A DNA stretch of 5,213 nucleotides from Spirochaetota bacterium (lineage in GTDB: Bacteria > Spirochaetota > Spirochaetia > DSM-27196 > PWMO01), in assembly GCA_009908735.1 (NCBI GenBank), contig JAAAOR010000137.1, positions 1 through 5,213 of the forward strand, read 5' to 3'. Numbering within the stretch: position 1 is the stretch's first letter; every line of letters begins with the position of its first letter. Below are positions 1 to 5,195 of this stretch, piece after piece. Below the pieces are notes generated by a model. It worked only from the letters and a program-made list of their open reading frames with translations, ran no database searches and was not told the DNA's origin. The translations under genes were made by a program, and so were the position numbers.

Positions 1-697
1 TCATTGGGTGGGGCTCCCAACCGAGGAAGACGATGGGCTCCTCGCGGGGTACCCGACTGCCGACCTCGGCAAGCATGCCGGCCTCACTCGAGGGTACCAC
101 CTCGAAGTTCTCGAGGCCAAAGGCGTTCTCGTCGATCATCTGCTGGATGAGCTGATTCCCGTCATTTCCGGCCTCGATGCCGTGGATCTTGTAGTCGAGC
201 TCCTCGCCGAAGTCGGCGATGTCGGAAAAGCTCGTGAGGCCCTGCTCGGCGAGAAACGTTGGAACGGCAAGCGTGTACTTCGCACCTTCGAGGTTTACGC
301 CGACGTTCTCGACGGTACCCTGCTCGAAGTGAGGTTCTGCGATGGAGGCCATAGAGGGATACCAATAGCCGAGGAAGATGTCTGCGTCGTTCGCAGCCAT
401 GCCTTCATAGGCCACGGGAACCGAGACAGTTTCTGAGGTGGTCGAATAGCCGAGCCCCTCGAGAACGAGGCGAGTCGTTGCGGTAGTGGCCTCGATATCG
501 AGCCATCCGACTTCGACGAACTCGACCACCGATGTGGCATCCTGAGGCTCGCTCATGCCATCACCGGCCGCTTCACTCTCCGGCTGAGCGCCACTTTGCG
601 CCCCGGACTGCTCCTGTTCGCCGGATGCAAGTGCAAAAGTGATCGGAATAAAGAGCACAATGACGACAGGAAGGCCCTTCTTGAAAAGTTTGTTCAT
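1..697 (-). CDS. choX: Choline ABC transporter substrate-binding protein, ChoX type (3' end outside window)
   Basis: Periplasmic binding protein that would deliver choline to an ABC importer. Translation from the ATG at 697 gives 232 residues before the left edge; ChoX proteins run to about 300 or more, so roughly the last 70-80 residues are missing. Residues 1-26 form a signal peptide (Lys-rich start, hydrophobic core, ALA before SGEQ), with no lipobox Cys, followed by a Ser/Gly/Glu/Gln linker to about 50. The mature part carries ChoX signatures: VGWLD (W65, D67), LGYW (W112), AKYTLAV (Y141), GNDGN (N178, N181) and FLGWEPHPM (W227). From memory, the choline box of Sinorhizobium ChoX is W43, D45, W90, Y119, N156 and W205; all six match here at a constant offset of 22, strong evidence for a choline ligand over glycine betaine or proline. 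AGGAGG (703-708) lies 5 bases before the start. Permease and ATPase genes are expected further left, unseen. The gene diverges from the SDR/ALDH pair. Confidence 0.93.
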   Translation of the reverse strand, partial: MNKLFKKGLPVVIVLFIPITFALASGEQEQSGAQSGAQPESEAAGDGMSEPQDATSVVEFVEVGWLDIEATTATTRLVLEGLGYSTTSETVSVPVAYEGMAANDADIFLGYWYPSMASIAEPHFEQGTVENVGVNLEGAKYTLAVPTFLAEQGLTSFSDIADFGEELDYKIHGIEAGNDGNQLIQQMIDENAFGLENFEVVPSSEAGMLAEVGSRVPREEPIVFLGWEPHPM

Positions 698-872
698 ACT
701 TTCCTCCTGTAATATGGTTAGACTACTAAAGAAGATTGCGATATAGCAACTGTTATCAGCTGTTTTTTACTTCTACTACGTTACGAATACTCTACACTAA
801 AGTGCGGAAAAGTTTACGAAAATCCCGTAGTAATCACCGAAACCGTAATAAAGCGCGCAGTTTTTATCTCTC

Positions 873-901
873 TTGCGCTTTCTCGGCGGGATAGGTATAC
901 T
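873..901 (+). promoter_or_regulatory. Predicted sigma70-type promoter of the SDR-ALDH operon
   Basis: TTGCGC (873-878) and TATACT (896-901) are separated by exactly 17 bases. The -10 matches the consensus in 5 of 6 positions; the -35 matches only TTG (3 of 6), which would suit an activated or regulated promoter. Transcription would start near 908, leaving a leader of about 50 bases before the ATG at 957. An inverted repeat arm (875-881) covers the -35, and TCGTAAAC (910-917) sits at the predicted start, both natural operator positions. Confidence 0.6.
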
Positions 902-943
902 ACCAAAACTCGTAAACAAAACTTTGGTTCACAATAGAAACGC

Positions 944-949
944 AGGAGG
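944..949 (+). promoter_or_regulatory. Shine-Dalgarno deciding the SDR start
   Basis: A perfect AGGAGG lies 7 bases before the ATG at 957. It rules in favour of this start over the upstream in-frame TTG at 873, which has no such site, lies inside the predicted promoter and would add 28 residues ahead of the usual SDR N-terminus. Confidence 0.9.
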
Positions 950-956
950 TGTGTCT

Positions 957-1793
957 ATGAGCGAGCGCTATCTCGAGGGGCGTGTAGCCATGGTAACGGG
1001 AGGGGCGTCGGGAATGGGGAGGGCAATGGCCTTTGCATTCGCGGCTGCCGGGGCAAACGTGGGGATCGGGTCACTGCTCGGAGACAGCTCCGCCCAAACG
1101 GCGGAGGGTGAGCTGGTGAATCGACCCGCACGGGAGGAGCTGGAGAAGACCAGGGCGGACATCGAGGCTTTCGGTGTGAAGTGCGTGGCGTCGGACCTCG
1201 ACGTGTGCTCGGTGGACAGCGTGAAGGCGTTTCACGCCGCGGTCCGTGAGGGCCTCGGAGAGGTAGATATCCTCGCCAATGCCGCCGGAATCACGGCGGA
1301 ACACCCCGTAACAGGACACAGTGAAGAACTGTGGCTGAAGGTCTTCGACGTAAACATCAATGGCGTATTCCGCACGACCCGAGAGGTCCTGCCGGGGATG
1401 ATCGAGCGCAGGTGGGGCCGTGTGATCAGTATCGCCTCCACCGCGGCGAGCGTGGGTGCGGCGTTCTCACCCGCCTACTGCGGGAGCAAGGCGGCGGTCG
1501 TCGGGTTCACCAAGGCGGTCGCTCAGGAAGGCGCGGAGGCGCTCGTGACGGCCAACACCATCAGTCCGGGATGGGTGGAAACGACCTTCGGGACGGAGTG
1601 GCTTTCCGACATCGCCAAGAAGCAGATGAACACGAAGGGAGATCTTTTTATTCAACAGCAGAAGGCCGAAAACCCACAGAAACGCATGATTCAACCCGTC
1701 GAAATCGGCGCGACCGCTGCCTATCTCTGCCGGGATGAGGCGATCGGCATCACTGGCCAGGACATCACCATCTCGGCCGGGTCGGCATGGTAG
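957..1793 (+). CDS. Classical short-chain dehydrogenase/reductase (SDR), candidate alcohol oxidase step beside betaine aldehyde dehydrogenase
   Basis: Cytosolic NAD(P)-dependent oxidoreductase of 278 residues with a single Rossmann domain. Visible motifs: TGGASGMG at 14-21 (dinucleotide loop), SDLDV at 79-83, NAAG at 108-111, N133 in VNING, catalytic S161, Y174 and K178 (YCGSK), and SPGWVETT at 203-210. The whole catalytic tetrad is present, so the enzyme should be active. Two points are unusual. Residues about 44-62 form an extra, charged stretch of some 18 residues between beta-2 and the SDLDV strand. The end of beta-2 (GIGS, S39) lacks the Asp that marks NAD preference, so the cofactor is uncertain. 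It is first in an operon with the GbsA-like aldehyde dehydrogenase and diverges from choX. That context suggests it makes the aldehyde its neighbour oxidises, possibly betaine aldehyde from choline, but the family alone does not show this. A sugar, hydroxy-acid or other alcohol substrate remains possible. Confidence 0.93.
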   Translation: MSERYLEGRVAMVTGGASGMGRAMAFAFAAAGANVGIGSLLGDSSAQTAEGELVNRPAREELEKTRADIEAFGVKCVASDLDVCSVDSVKAFHAAVREGLGEVDILANAAGITAEHPVTGHSEELWLKVFDVNINGVFRTTREVLPGMIERRWGRVISIASTAASVGAAFSPAYCGSKAAVVGFTKAVAQEGAEALVTANTISPGWVETTFGTEWLSDIAKKQMNTKGDLFIQQQKAENPQKRMIQPVEIGATAAYLCRDEAIGITGQDITISAGSAW

Positions 1794-1796
1794 GAG
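1791..1796 (+). promoter_or_regulatory. Shine-Dalgarno of the ALDH gene overlapping the SDR stop codon
   Basis: TAGGAG contains the SDR stop (TAG, 1791-1793) and lies 8 bases before the ATG at 1805. This favours 1805 over the in-frame ATG at 1787, which lies inside the SDR reading frame. Ribosomes ending the SDR would stand on the initiation site of the next gene, so translation of the two is probably coupled. Confidence 0.75.
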
Positions 1797-1804
1797 CGAC
1801 GCGT

Positions 1805-3310
1805 ATGAATCAGGTGTTGGAACCGAACGAGACGAAACGCATGTACATAGACGCCGAGTGGGTAACTGCCGCCTCCGGTAAGACGCGCGACATCATTTAT
1901 CCCTTCGACCAGCGTCATATCGCAACGGTTGCCGAAGGCGATGTAGAGGACGCTCGGCGCGCCATCGCGGCCGCCCGCCGAACATTCGACGAGGGCGCCT
2001 GGGCCGGGACTCCCGCCGCCGAGCGCGGACGACTGGTGGGAGCGCTTGGCGATCTCATTGAGCGCGATGCGGAGGAGCTCGCGGCGCTGGAAAGCTGGGA
2101 CACGGCGAAGACCATGGAGGAGAGCCGGTGGGATATGGCCGATATCGCCGGCATCTTTCGCTATTACGCGGGACTCGCCGATAAGGATGCGGGAGAGATC
2201 ATCGCCTCGCCGATTGCGAACACCACAAGCCGCGTCGTGCGAGAGCCGGTTGGCGTGTGCGGTCAGATTTCCCCGTGGAACTACCCGCTGCTGCAGGCCT
2301 CGTGGAAGATGGCCCCGGCGCTTGCCGCCGGCTGCACCATCATCATGAAGCCGAGCGAGGACACACCGCTGACTACCATCAAGGTGACGGAATTGGCCGA
2401 GGAGGCGGGGTTTCCCGCCGGCGTCGTCAACCTCGTGCTCGGGCCCGGGCCTACTGTCGGCAACGAGCTTGCGGTCCATCATGACGTGGACCTCATAAGC
2501 TTTACCGGCGGCATCGAAACCGGTCGAAAGATCATGAGTGCCGCCACCGGCAATGTGAAGCGGATCGCCTTCGAGCTCGGTGGAAAGAACCCGAACATTA
2601 TCTTTGCGGACACGGACTTCGAGCTTGCCGTCGACTATGTGCTCAACGGGATATTCTTCCACGCCGGACAGGTGTGCTCGGCGGGGTCACGACTTCTCGT
2701 GGAGCGCAGCATGCACGACAGGCTGGTCGACGCGGTCGTCGAGCGGGCGAAGCGCATACGCCTCGGTGATGCCTTCGATCCGGCGACGGAAATGGGGCCG
2801 CTCATTTCGGAGGCACATCGGGCGAAGGTGGAGCGCTACGTGGAGATAGGCAAGAAAGAAGGAGCGAAGCTGGTTCTCGGTGGTGAGCGTCCCGACGCGC
2901 CGGAGCTCGACAAGGGCTTCTTTTACCTTCCAACCATCTTCATCGGGTGTTCAACGGAGATGCGCATCGTGCAGGAGGAAGTCTTCGGGCCGGTGTTGAC
3001 CGTGGAGAGCTTCGAGACCGAAGAGGAGGCGATCCGCCTTGCCAACGACACCACCTACGGGCTGTCCGGCGCGGTGTGGACGCAGGATCAGAACCGTGCA
3101 GAGCGTGTGGCGGCGGCGCTTCGGATGGGCACGGTGTGGATAAACGACTTTAACATTTACTTTGCTCAGGCGCCGTGGGGAGGATACAAGCAGTCCGGTA
3201 TCGGTCGGGAGCTTGGACGTCCCGGGCTCGAGGAATACACTGAGACCAAGCACATCTTCCAGAATCATGCGACCGAAGCGGCCAACTGGTTCGGCGCGAG
3301 CCTGCGGTAG
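1805..3310 (+). CDS. gbsA: Betaine-aldehyde dehydrogenase, GbsA/BetB-like
   Basis: Cytosolic aldehyde dehydrogenase of 501 residues, a normal full length, predicted to oxidise betaine aldehyde to glycine betaine. Visible motifs: PWNYP (157-161, oxyanion N159), KPSE (182-185), FTGG (233-236), ELGGKN (257-262, general base E257), GQVCSAGSR (288-296, nucleophile C291), EEVFGPV (391-397) and APWGGYKQSGIGRE near 456-469. E185, at the position that contacts the adenine ribose, favours NAD+ over NADP+. From memory, plant betaine-aldehyde dehydrogenases bind the trimethylammonium group with Y160, W167, W285 and W456; here Y160, W167, F285 and W458 are aligned, keeping an aromatic box. The FFHAGQVCSAG and VWINDFN...FAQAPWGGYKQSG stretches are close to my memory of Bacillus GbsA. 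The start at 1805 follows TAGGAG by 8 bases. Other aminoaldehydes are possible substrates, but the divergent choX supports betaine aldehyde. Confidence 0.93.
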   Translation: MNQVLEPNETKRMYIDAEWVTAASGKTRDIIYPFDQRHIATVAEGDVEDARRAIAAARRTFDEGAWAGTPAAERGRLVGALGDLIERDAEELAALESWDTAKTMEESRWDMADIAGIFRYYAGLADKDAGEIIASPIANTTSRVVREPVGVCGQISPWNYPLLQASWKMAPALAAGCTIIMKPSEDTPLTTIKVTELAEEAGFPAGVVNLVLGPGPTVGNELAVHHDVDLISFTGGIETGRKIMSAATGNVKRIAFELGGKNPNIIFADTDFELAVDYVLNGIFFHAGQVCSAGSRLLVERSMHDRLVDAVVERAKRIRLGDAFDPATEMGPLISEAHRAKVERYVEIGKKEGAKLVLGGERPDAPELDKGFFYLPTIFIGCSTEMRIVQEEVFGPVLTVESFETEEEAIRLANDTTYGLSGAVWTQDQNRAERVAAALRMGTVWINDFNIYFAQAPWGGYKQSGIGRELGRPGLEEYTETKHIFQNHATEAANWFGASLR

Positions 3311-3329
3311 CAATACCCGACGGAGGCAT

Positions 3330-3464
3330 ATGAGTACTGCTTGCACTACCATGAGCGCGATCATGGTTTCGGTCGCAGACCAGTGCCGGCGTCCGGCGCA
3401 GACACCGGCTGAGGTGCGTTGTTCAAGCCCGCGCAGTATGGTAGCGTGGCGTAACAGCCTCTGA
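3330..3464 (+). CDS. Possible 44-residue small protein (doubtful)
   Basis: An ATG at 3330 preceded by GGAGG (3322-3326) opens 44 codons ending in TGA at 3462-3464, and that stop touches the ferritin Shine-Dalgarno (AAGGAG, 3464-3469), an arrangement like the SDR/ALDH junction. The product would be polar and Ser/Arg-rich with three Cys (residues 5, 19, 31) and no membrane segment or motif I recognise. Against it, the Shine-Dalgarno is only 3 bases from the ATG. The same frame also runs open from inside the ALDH gene, so its openness means little. Two inverted repeats fill the same stretch and suggest a control region instead. Third-position GC is only moderate. Confidence 0.22.
   Translation: MSTACTTMSAIMVSVADQCRRPAQTPAEVRCSSPRSMVAWRNSL
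3348..3367. repeat. 7-6-7 inverted repeat upstream of ferritin, operator-like
   Basis: ACCATGA and TCATGGT are perfect inverted copies separated by six bases (GCGCGA). The symmetry and 20-base span suit a dimeric regulator site, or an RNA hairpin in a read-through transcript. It lies 112 bases before the ferritin start. It does not match the Fur consensus, so iron control is not shown. Confidence 0.5.
3383..3399 (+). repeat. GC-rich hairpin, GTGCCGG / CCGGCGC
   Basis: A 7-pair stem (including one G-T pair) closes a 3-base loop (CGT). A further ACACCGGC at 3402-3409 can pair with GCCGGCGT at 3385-3392 with one mismatch, so two alternative folds compete for the same left arm. No T-run follows, so a terminator is unlikely; RNA processing or attenuation is speculative. 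Confidence 0.35.
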
Positions 3465-3478
3465 AGGAGAAAAAGTCT

Positions 3479-3970
3479 ATGATTAGCAAGAAAATTGCGG
3501 ATGCATTGAACCTGCAGATGAACCGCGAGTTCTTCAACGCCAGGCTCTACTATGCGATGGCCGGATATTTCGACTCGCTTAATATGCCCGGTGCCACCCT
3601 TTGGATGGAGAAGCAGGCCGAGGAGGAAAACGGCCACGCGATGCGATTCTACGCGCATATAAAAGAGCGCGGCGGTCGTGTTGTCATATCAGAGCTCACG
3701 GCGCCGCCGGTGGAGTGGGATTCGCCCCTGGCCGCCTTTGAGGCAGCCTACGAGCACGAATGCCGCGTATCGCGTGAGATGGACGAGCACTGGGCGCTTG
3801 CCGAAGCGGAGAAAGACAACGCGACCAAGATCTTTCTGCAGTGGTTCATAGAAGAGCAGGTCGAGGAGGAGTCGTCGGTCGACGAGATCGTGCAGCAGCT
3901 CAAACGCGTTGCCGACGCGCCGAGCGGCCTGTTTATGATCGATCGAATGCTCGCCGGGCGGGGTGGCTGA
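3479..3970 (+). CDS. ftnA: Bacterial non-haem ferritin, FtnA type
   Basis: Subunit of a 24-mer iron-storage cage that oxidises Fe(II) and stores it as ferric mineral in the cytosol. It has 163 residues, the usual length, and a four-helix bundle pattern with a fifth short helix. The residues known as metal ligands in E. coli FtnA sit at identical numbers: E17, Y24, E49, E50, H53, E94, E126, Q127, E129 and E130. Both the di-iron centre and the third (C) site are therefore complete. FLQWFIEEQVEEE (119-131) and the C-terminal GLFMIDRML are family hallmarks. No Met-rich haem-binding pattern of bacterioferritin is evident. AAGGAG (3464-3469) lies 9 bases before the ATG. The gene is 35 bases upstream of the Cys-motif protein gene and probably co-transcribed with it. 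Iron-dependent control is expected for the family, but no Fur box was recognised. Confidence 0.95.
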   Translation: MISKKIADALNLQMNREFFNARLYYAMAGYFDSLNMPGATLWMEKQAEEENGHAMRFYAHIKERGGRVVISELTAPPVEWDSPLAAFEAAYEHECRVSREMDEHWALAEAEKDNATKIFLQWFIEEQVEEESSVDEIVQQLKRVADAPSGLFMIDRMLAGRGG

Positions 3971-4005
3971 CACCCGCAAGCGGCAGGCGGAAAGGAAGAG
4001 TACAT

Positions 4006-4548
4006 ATGCAACTGAAGCACAAAGAGATCCCCGTCGAATTCATCCAACGGTTGCCGGACGGCATGAAACTGGTTACCAGACACGGTAAACAGTTTCTTGT
4101 TGTGGATGAGGTCTACGGCCCCAACGGCGAGAGCCTGATGTCGGAGAACGTGCGCATCCACGGCGAGCGCGCGATCGAGTTGCAGATCAGCATCGGAAAC
4201 TCCGAAGGCATGATCTTCGTGGATTCCTACTGGGGAAGCCATGCGAAGCTCTACAGCTTCCTAGTCGACGCAGCCTCGGTTGATTCCCTGGTGACGGCCA
4301 AAGTGCCACACAGCGACATGGGTCTGATGGCAAAGCGTTCCTGTGATGTGGAGGGCTGCACCTCCGATCAGGCAATAGAGCTGAACCTGCCGGGCGGACG
4401 AAACAAGATCTACGTATGCGCACGGCTCGGATGCCCCGGCCACGACCTCGAGATCCCCGACATGCCCACGCCGGTCTCGGAGACGGTAAGCAGCATCAAC
4501 TTTTTCGGCGCGGGCAGCATCGACGACCACTGGTTCGACGAGGTGTGA
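4006..4548 (+). CDS. Unknown-family protein with a four-cysteine zinc-ribbon-like motif
   Basis: A 180-residue acidic soluble protein with no signal peptide or membrane segment; I do not recognise the family. Residues 1-95 look beta-rich (for example ERAIELQISI at 54-63). Then comes C113-x4-C118-x19-C138-x4-C143-x2-H146, two matching CxxxxC knuckles on either side of a short beta stretch, as expected for a zinc ribbon or another metal or iron-sulfur site. The tail (151-180) is Pro/Ser/Asp-rich and ends in DDHWFDEV. The start at 4006 is preceded by AAGGA (3992-3996) at 9 bases; the frame is open upstream to 3841 inside ferritin but has no better start. It follows ferritin by 35 bases and overlaps the next gene by 4, so it is probably the middle gene of a three-gene unit. 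A link to iron is suggested only by position. Confidence 0.85.
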   Translation: MQLKHKEIPVEFIQRLPDGMKLVTRHGKQFLVVDEVYGPNGESLMSENVRIHGERAIELQISIGNSEGMIFVDSYWGSHAKLYSFLVDAASVDSLVTAKVPHSDMGLMAKRSCDVEGCTSDQAIELNLPGGRNKIYVCARLGCPGHDLEIPDMPTPVSETVSSINFFGAGSIDDHWFDEV

Positions 4549-5195
4549 CGCAGAGACAGACCTTACGCGAGGGCGTCCGCGGTCGCGGCTTCGAGCTGGC
4601 CGCGGTGCTCGTGACCGGGGTCGGGTTTGTCATCGTGGGCTTGAGTTTCCTCTACATCGGGGCGGCGTCGCTGTTCTGGGTCTCGTACGTGCTTGCGCGC
4701 TTCCGCTGGGACAACGACGTGTTCTCCCGCTGGGGCTTCCGTCGTGCAGGGTTCCGGGAGGCAGCGAAGCTCTCGCTTCCGTTCGCTGCACTTACCGCGG
4801 CGTTCTCGATCACCTATGCGCTGGTGTCGGGTGATCCGGTACTCAACGCTCACTTCCCTCTGCTTCTGGTGCTGTATCCGCCCTGGGGAGTCGTGCAGCA
4901 GTTTCTGGTTGTTGCACTTGTGGCCGAGAACCTGGTTGCCGTGGGCAGGGGGCGCATCAGCGAACCGGCTGCCGTTGTTCTGACCGCATGCGGCTTCGCG
5001 GCCATACATATCCACGATTACCGGCTTGTCGGGGCGACCTTTCTGCTTGGACTGGTGACGACGTGGGTCTACTTTCGAACGAAAAACGTCTGGGCGCCGG
5101 GCATACTGCACGGGTGGTTCGCAACACTGATCTATTATCTGGTGCTGGGTGAGGACCCCTGGGCGCAGCTTGTCCTCGGCGGGCTGCGGTTGTAA
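4545..5195 (+). CDS. CPBP-family (CAAX protease-like) membrane protein with degenerate active site
   Basis: Integral inner-membrane protein of 216 residues with about six to seven hydrophobic segments (roughly 17-37, 38-52, 76-95, 104-128, 140-157, 160-178, 184-205). It resembles the CPBP/Abi intramembrane protease fold: FAAIH at 151-155 fits the FxxxH motif, and WAPGILHGWF at 183-192 fits the last-helix motif with H189. The first motif, normally EExxxR, reads QQFLVV (118-123), so both Glu and the Arg are gone, and the last motif HxxxN reads HGWFA. The usual metallo-protease chemistry is therefore doubtful; I vaguely recall a WGxxQQF subgroup of this family. GTG at 4545 overlaps the previous stop (GTGA), a coupled start with only a weak GAGG just before it. 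The upstream in-frame ATG at 4416 would add 43 basic, non-membrane residues inside the preceding gene and was not chosen. Only 18 bases follow the stop; no terminator is seen. Confidence 0.82.
   Translation: MTQRQTLREGVRGRGFELAAVLVTGVGFVIVGLSFLYIGAASLFWVSYVLARFRWDNDVFSRWGFRRAGFREAAKLSLPFAALTAAFSITYALVSGDPVLNAHFPLLLVLYPPWGVVQQFLVVALVAENLVAVGRGRISEPAAVVLTACGFAAIHIHDYRLVGATFLLGLVTTWVYFRTKNVWAPGILHGWFATLIYYLVLGEDPWAQLVLGGLRL

Larger units (their letters stand above)
698..956. promoter_or_regulatory. Divergent AT-rich control region between choX and the SDR gene
   Basis: This 259-base region separates two divergent genes of one apparent pathway and is visibly richer in A and T than the genes on either side. 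It holds one good rightward promoter and the Shine-Dalgarno sequences of both genes. It also holds three copies of TTACGA (781-786, 814-819, and 910-915 inverted), a TACTACG/CGTAGTA inverted pair (774-780, 826-832) and an AAAGCGC/GCGCTTT inverted pair (850-856, 875-881). I could not pick a convincing leftward promoter for choX: candidates such as TATATC or GATAAC read on the minus strand lack a matching -35. No ORF or RNA gene is apparent. Joint control of uptake and oxidation by one regulator is plausible but inferred. Confidence 0.7.
3311..3478 (+). other. Gap between the ALDH and ferritin genes with inverted repeats
   Basis: These 168 bases hold a 20-base inverted repeat (3348-3367), a GC-rich hairpin (3383-3399) and a doubtful 44-codon ORF (3330-3464). 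No good sigma70 promoter was found: TATGGT at 3437-3442 resembles a -10, but no -35 lies 16-18 bases upstream. Neither hairpin is followed by a clear T-run, so a Rho-independent terminator is not supported. Whether ferritin has its own promoter or is read from the betaine operon cannot be decided here. Confidence 0.55.

Noticed and set aside
8..436. 142-codon plus-strand open frame at the left edge
   Set aside because: It is the antisense shadow of choX, whose ligand residues and signal peptide are clear on the minus strand.
748..770. AACTGTTATCAGCTG followed by six T as a terminator
   Set aside because: The best stem is only about three pairs, and no transcript would need to end there between two divergent genes.
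873..956. N-terminal extension of the SDR from TTG at 873
   Set aside because: No Shine-Dalgarno, overlaps the predicted promoter, and adds residues not expected in the family; ATG 957 has AGGAGG at ideal spacing.
1721..2662. 313-codon open frame on the minus strand opposite the ALDH gene
   Set aside because: It lies entirely over strong SDR/ALDH coding sequence, its product is Arg/His/Gly-rich without motifs, and such antisense frames are common in GC-rich genes.
3162..3329. Upstream part of the open frame leading into the 44-codon candidate
   Set aside because: It overlaps the conserved C-terminus of the ALDH gene and gives a basic, low-complexity product.
3348..3367. The 20-base inverted repeat as a Fur box
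   Set aside because: The symmetry is 7-6-7 with a GC core and does not match the GATAAT-based Fur consensus.
3419..3442. TTGTTC / TATGGT as a ferritin promoter
   Set aside because: The spacer is only 12 bases, too short for a sigma70 promoter.
2951..3658. 235-codon minus-strand open frame spanning the ALDH end, the gap and the ferritin start
   Set aside because: It crosses two well-supported genes on the other strand, its product is motif-free and Arg/His/Leu-rich, and no ribosome site supports it.
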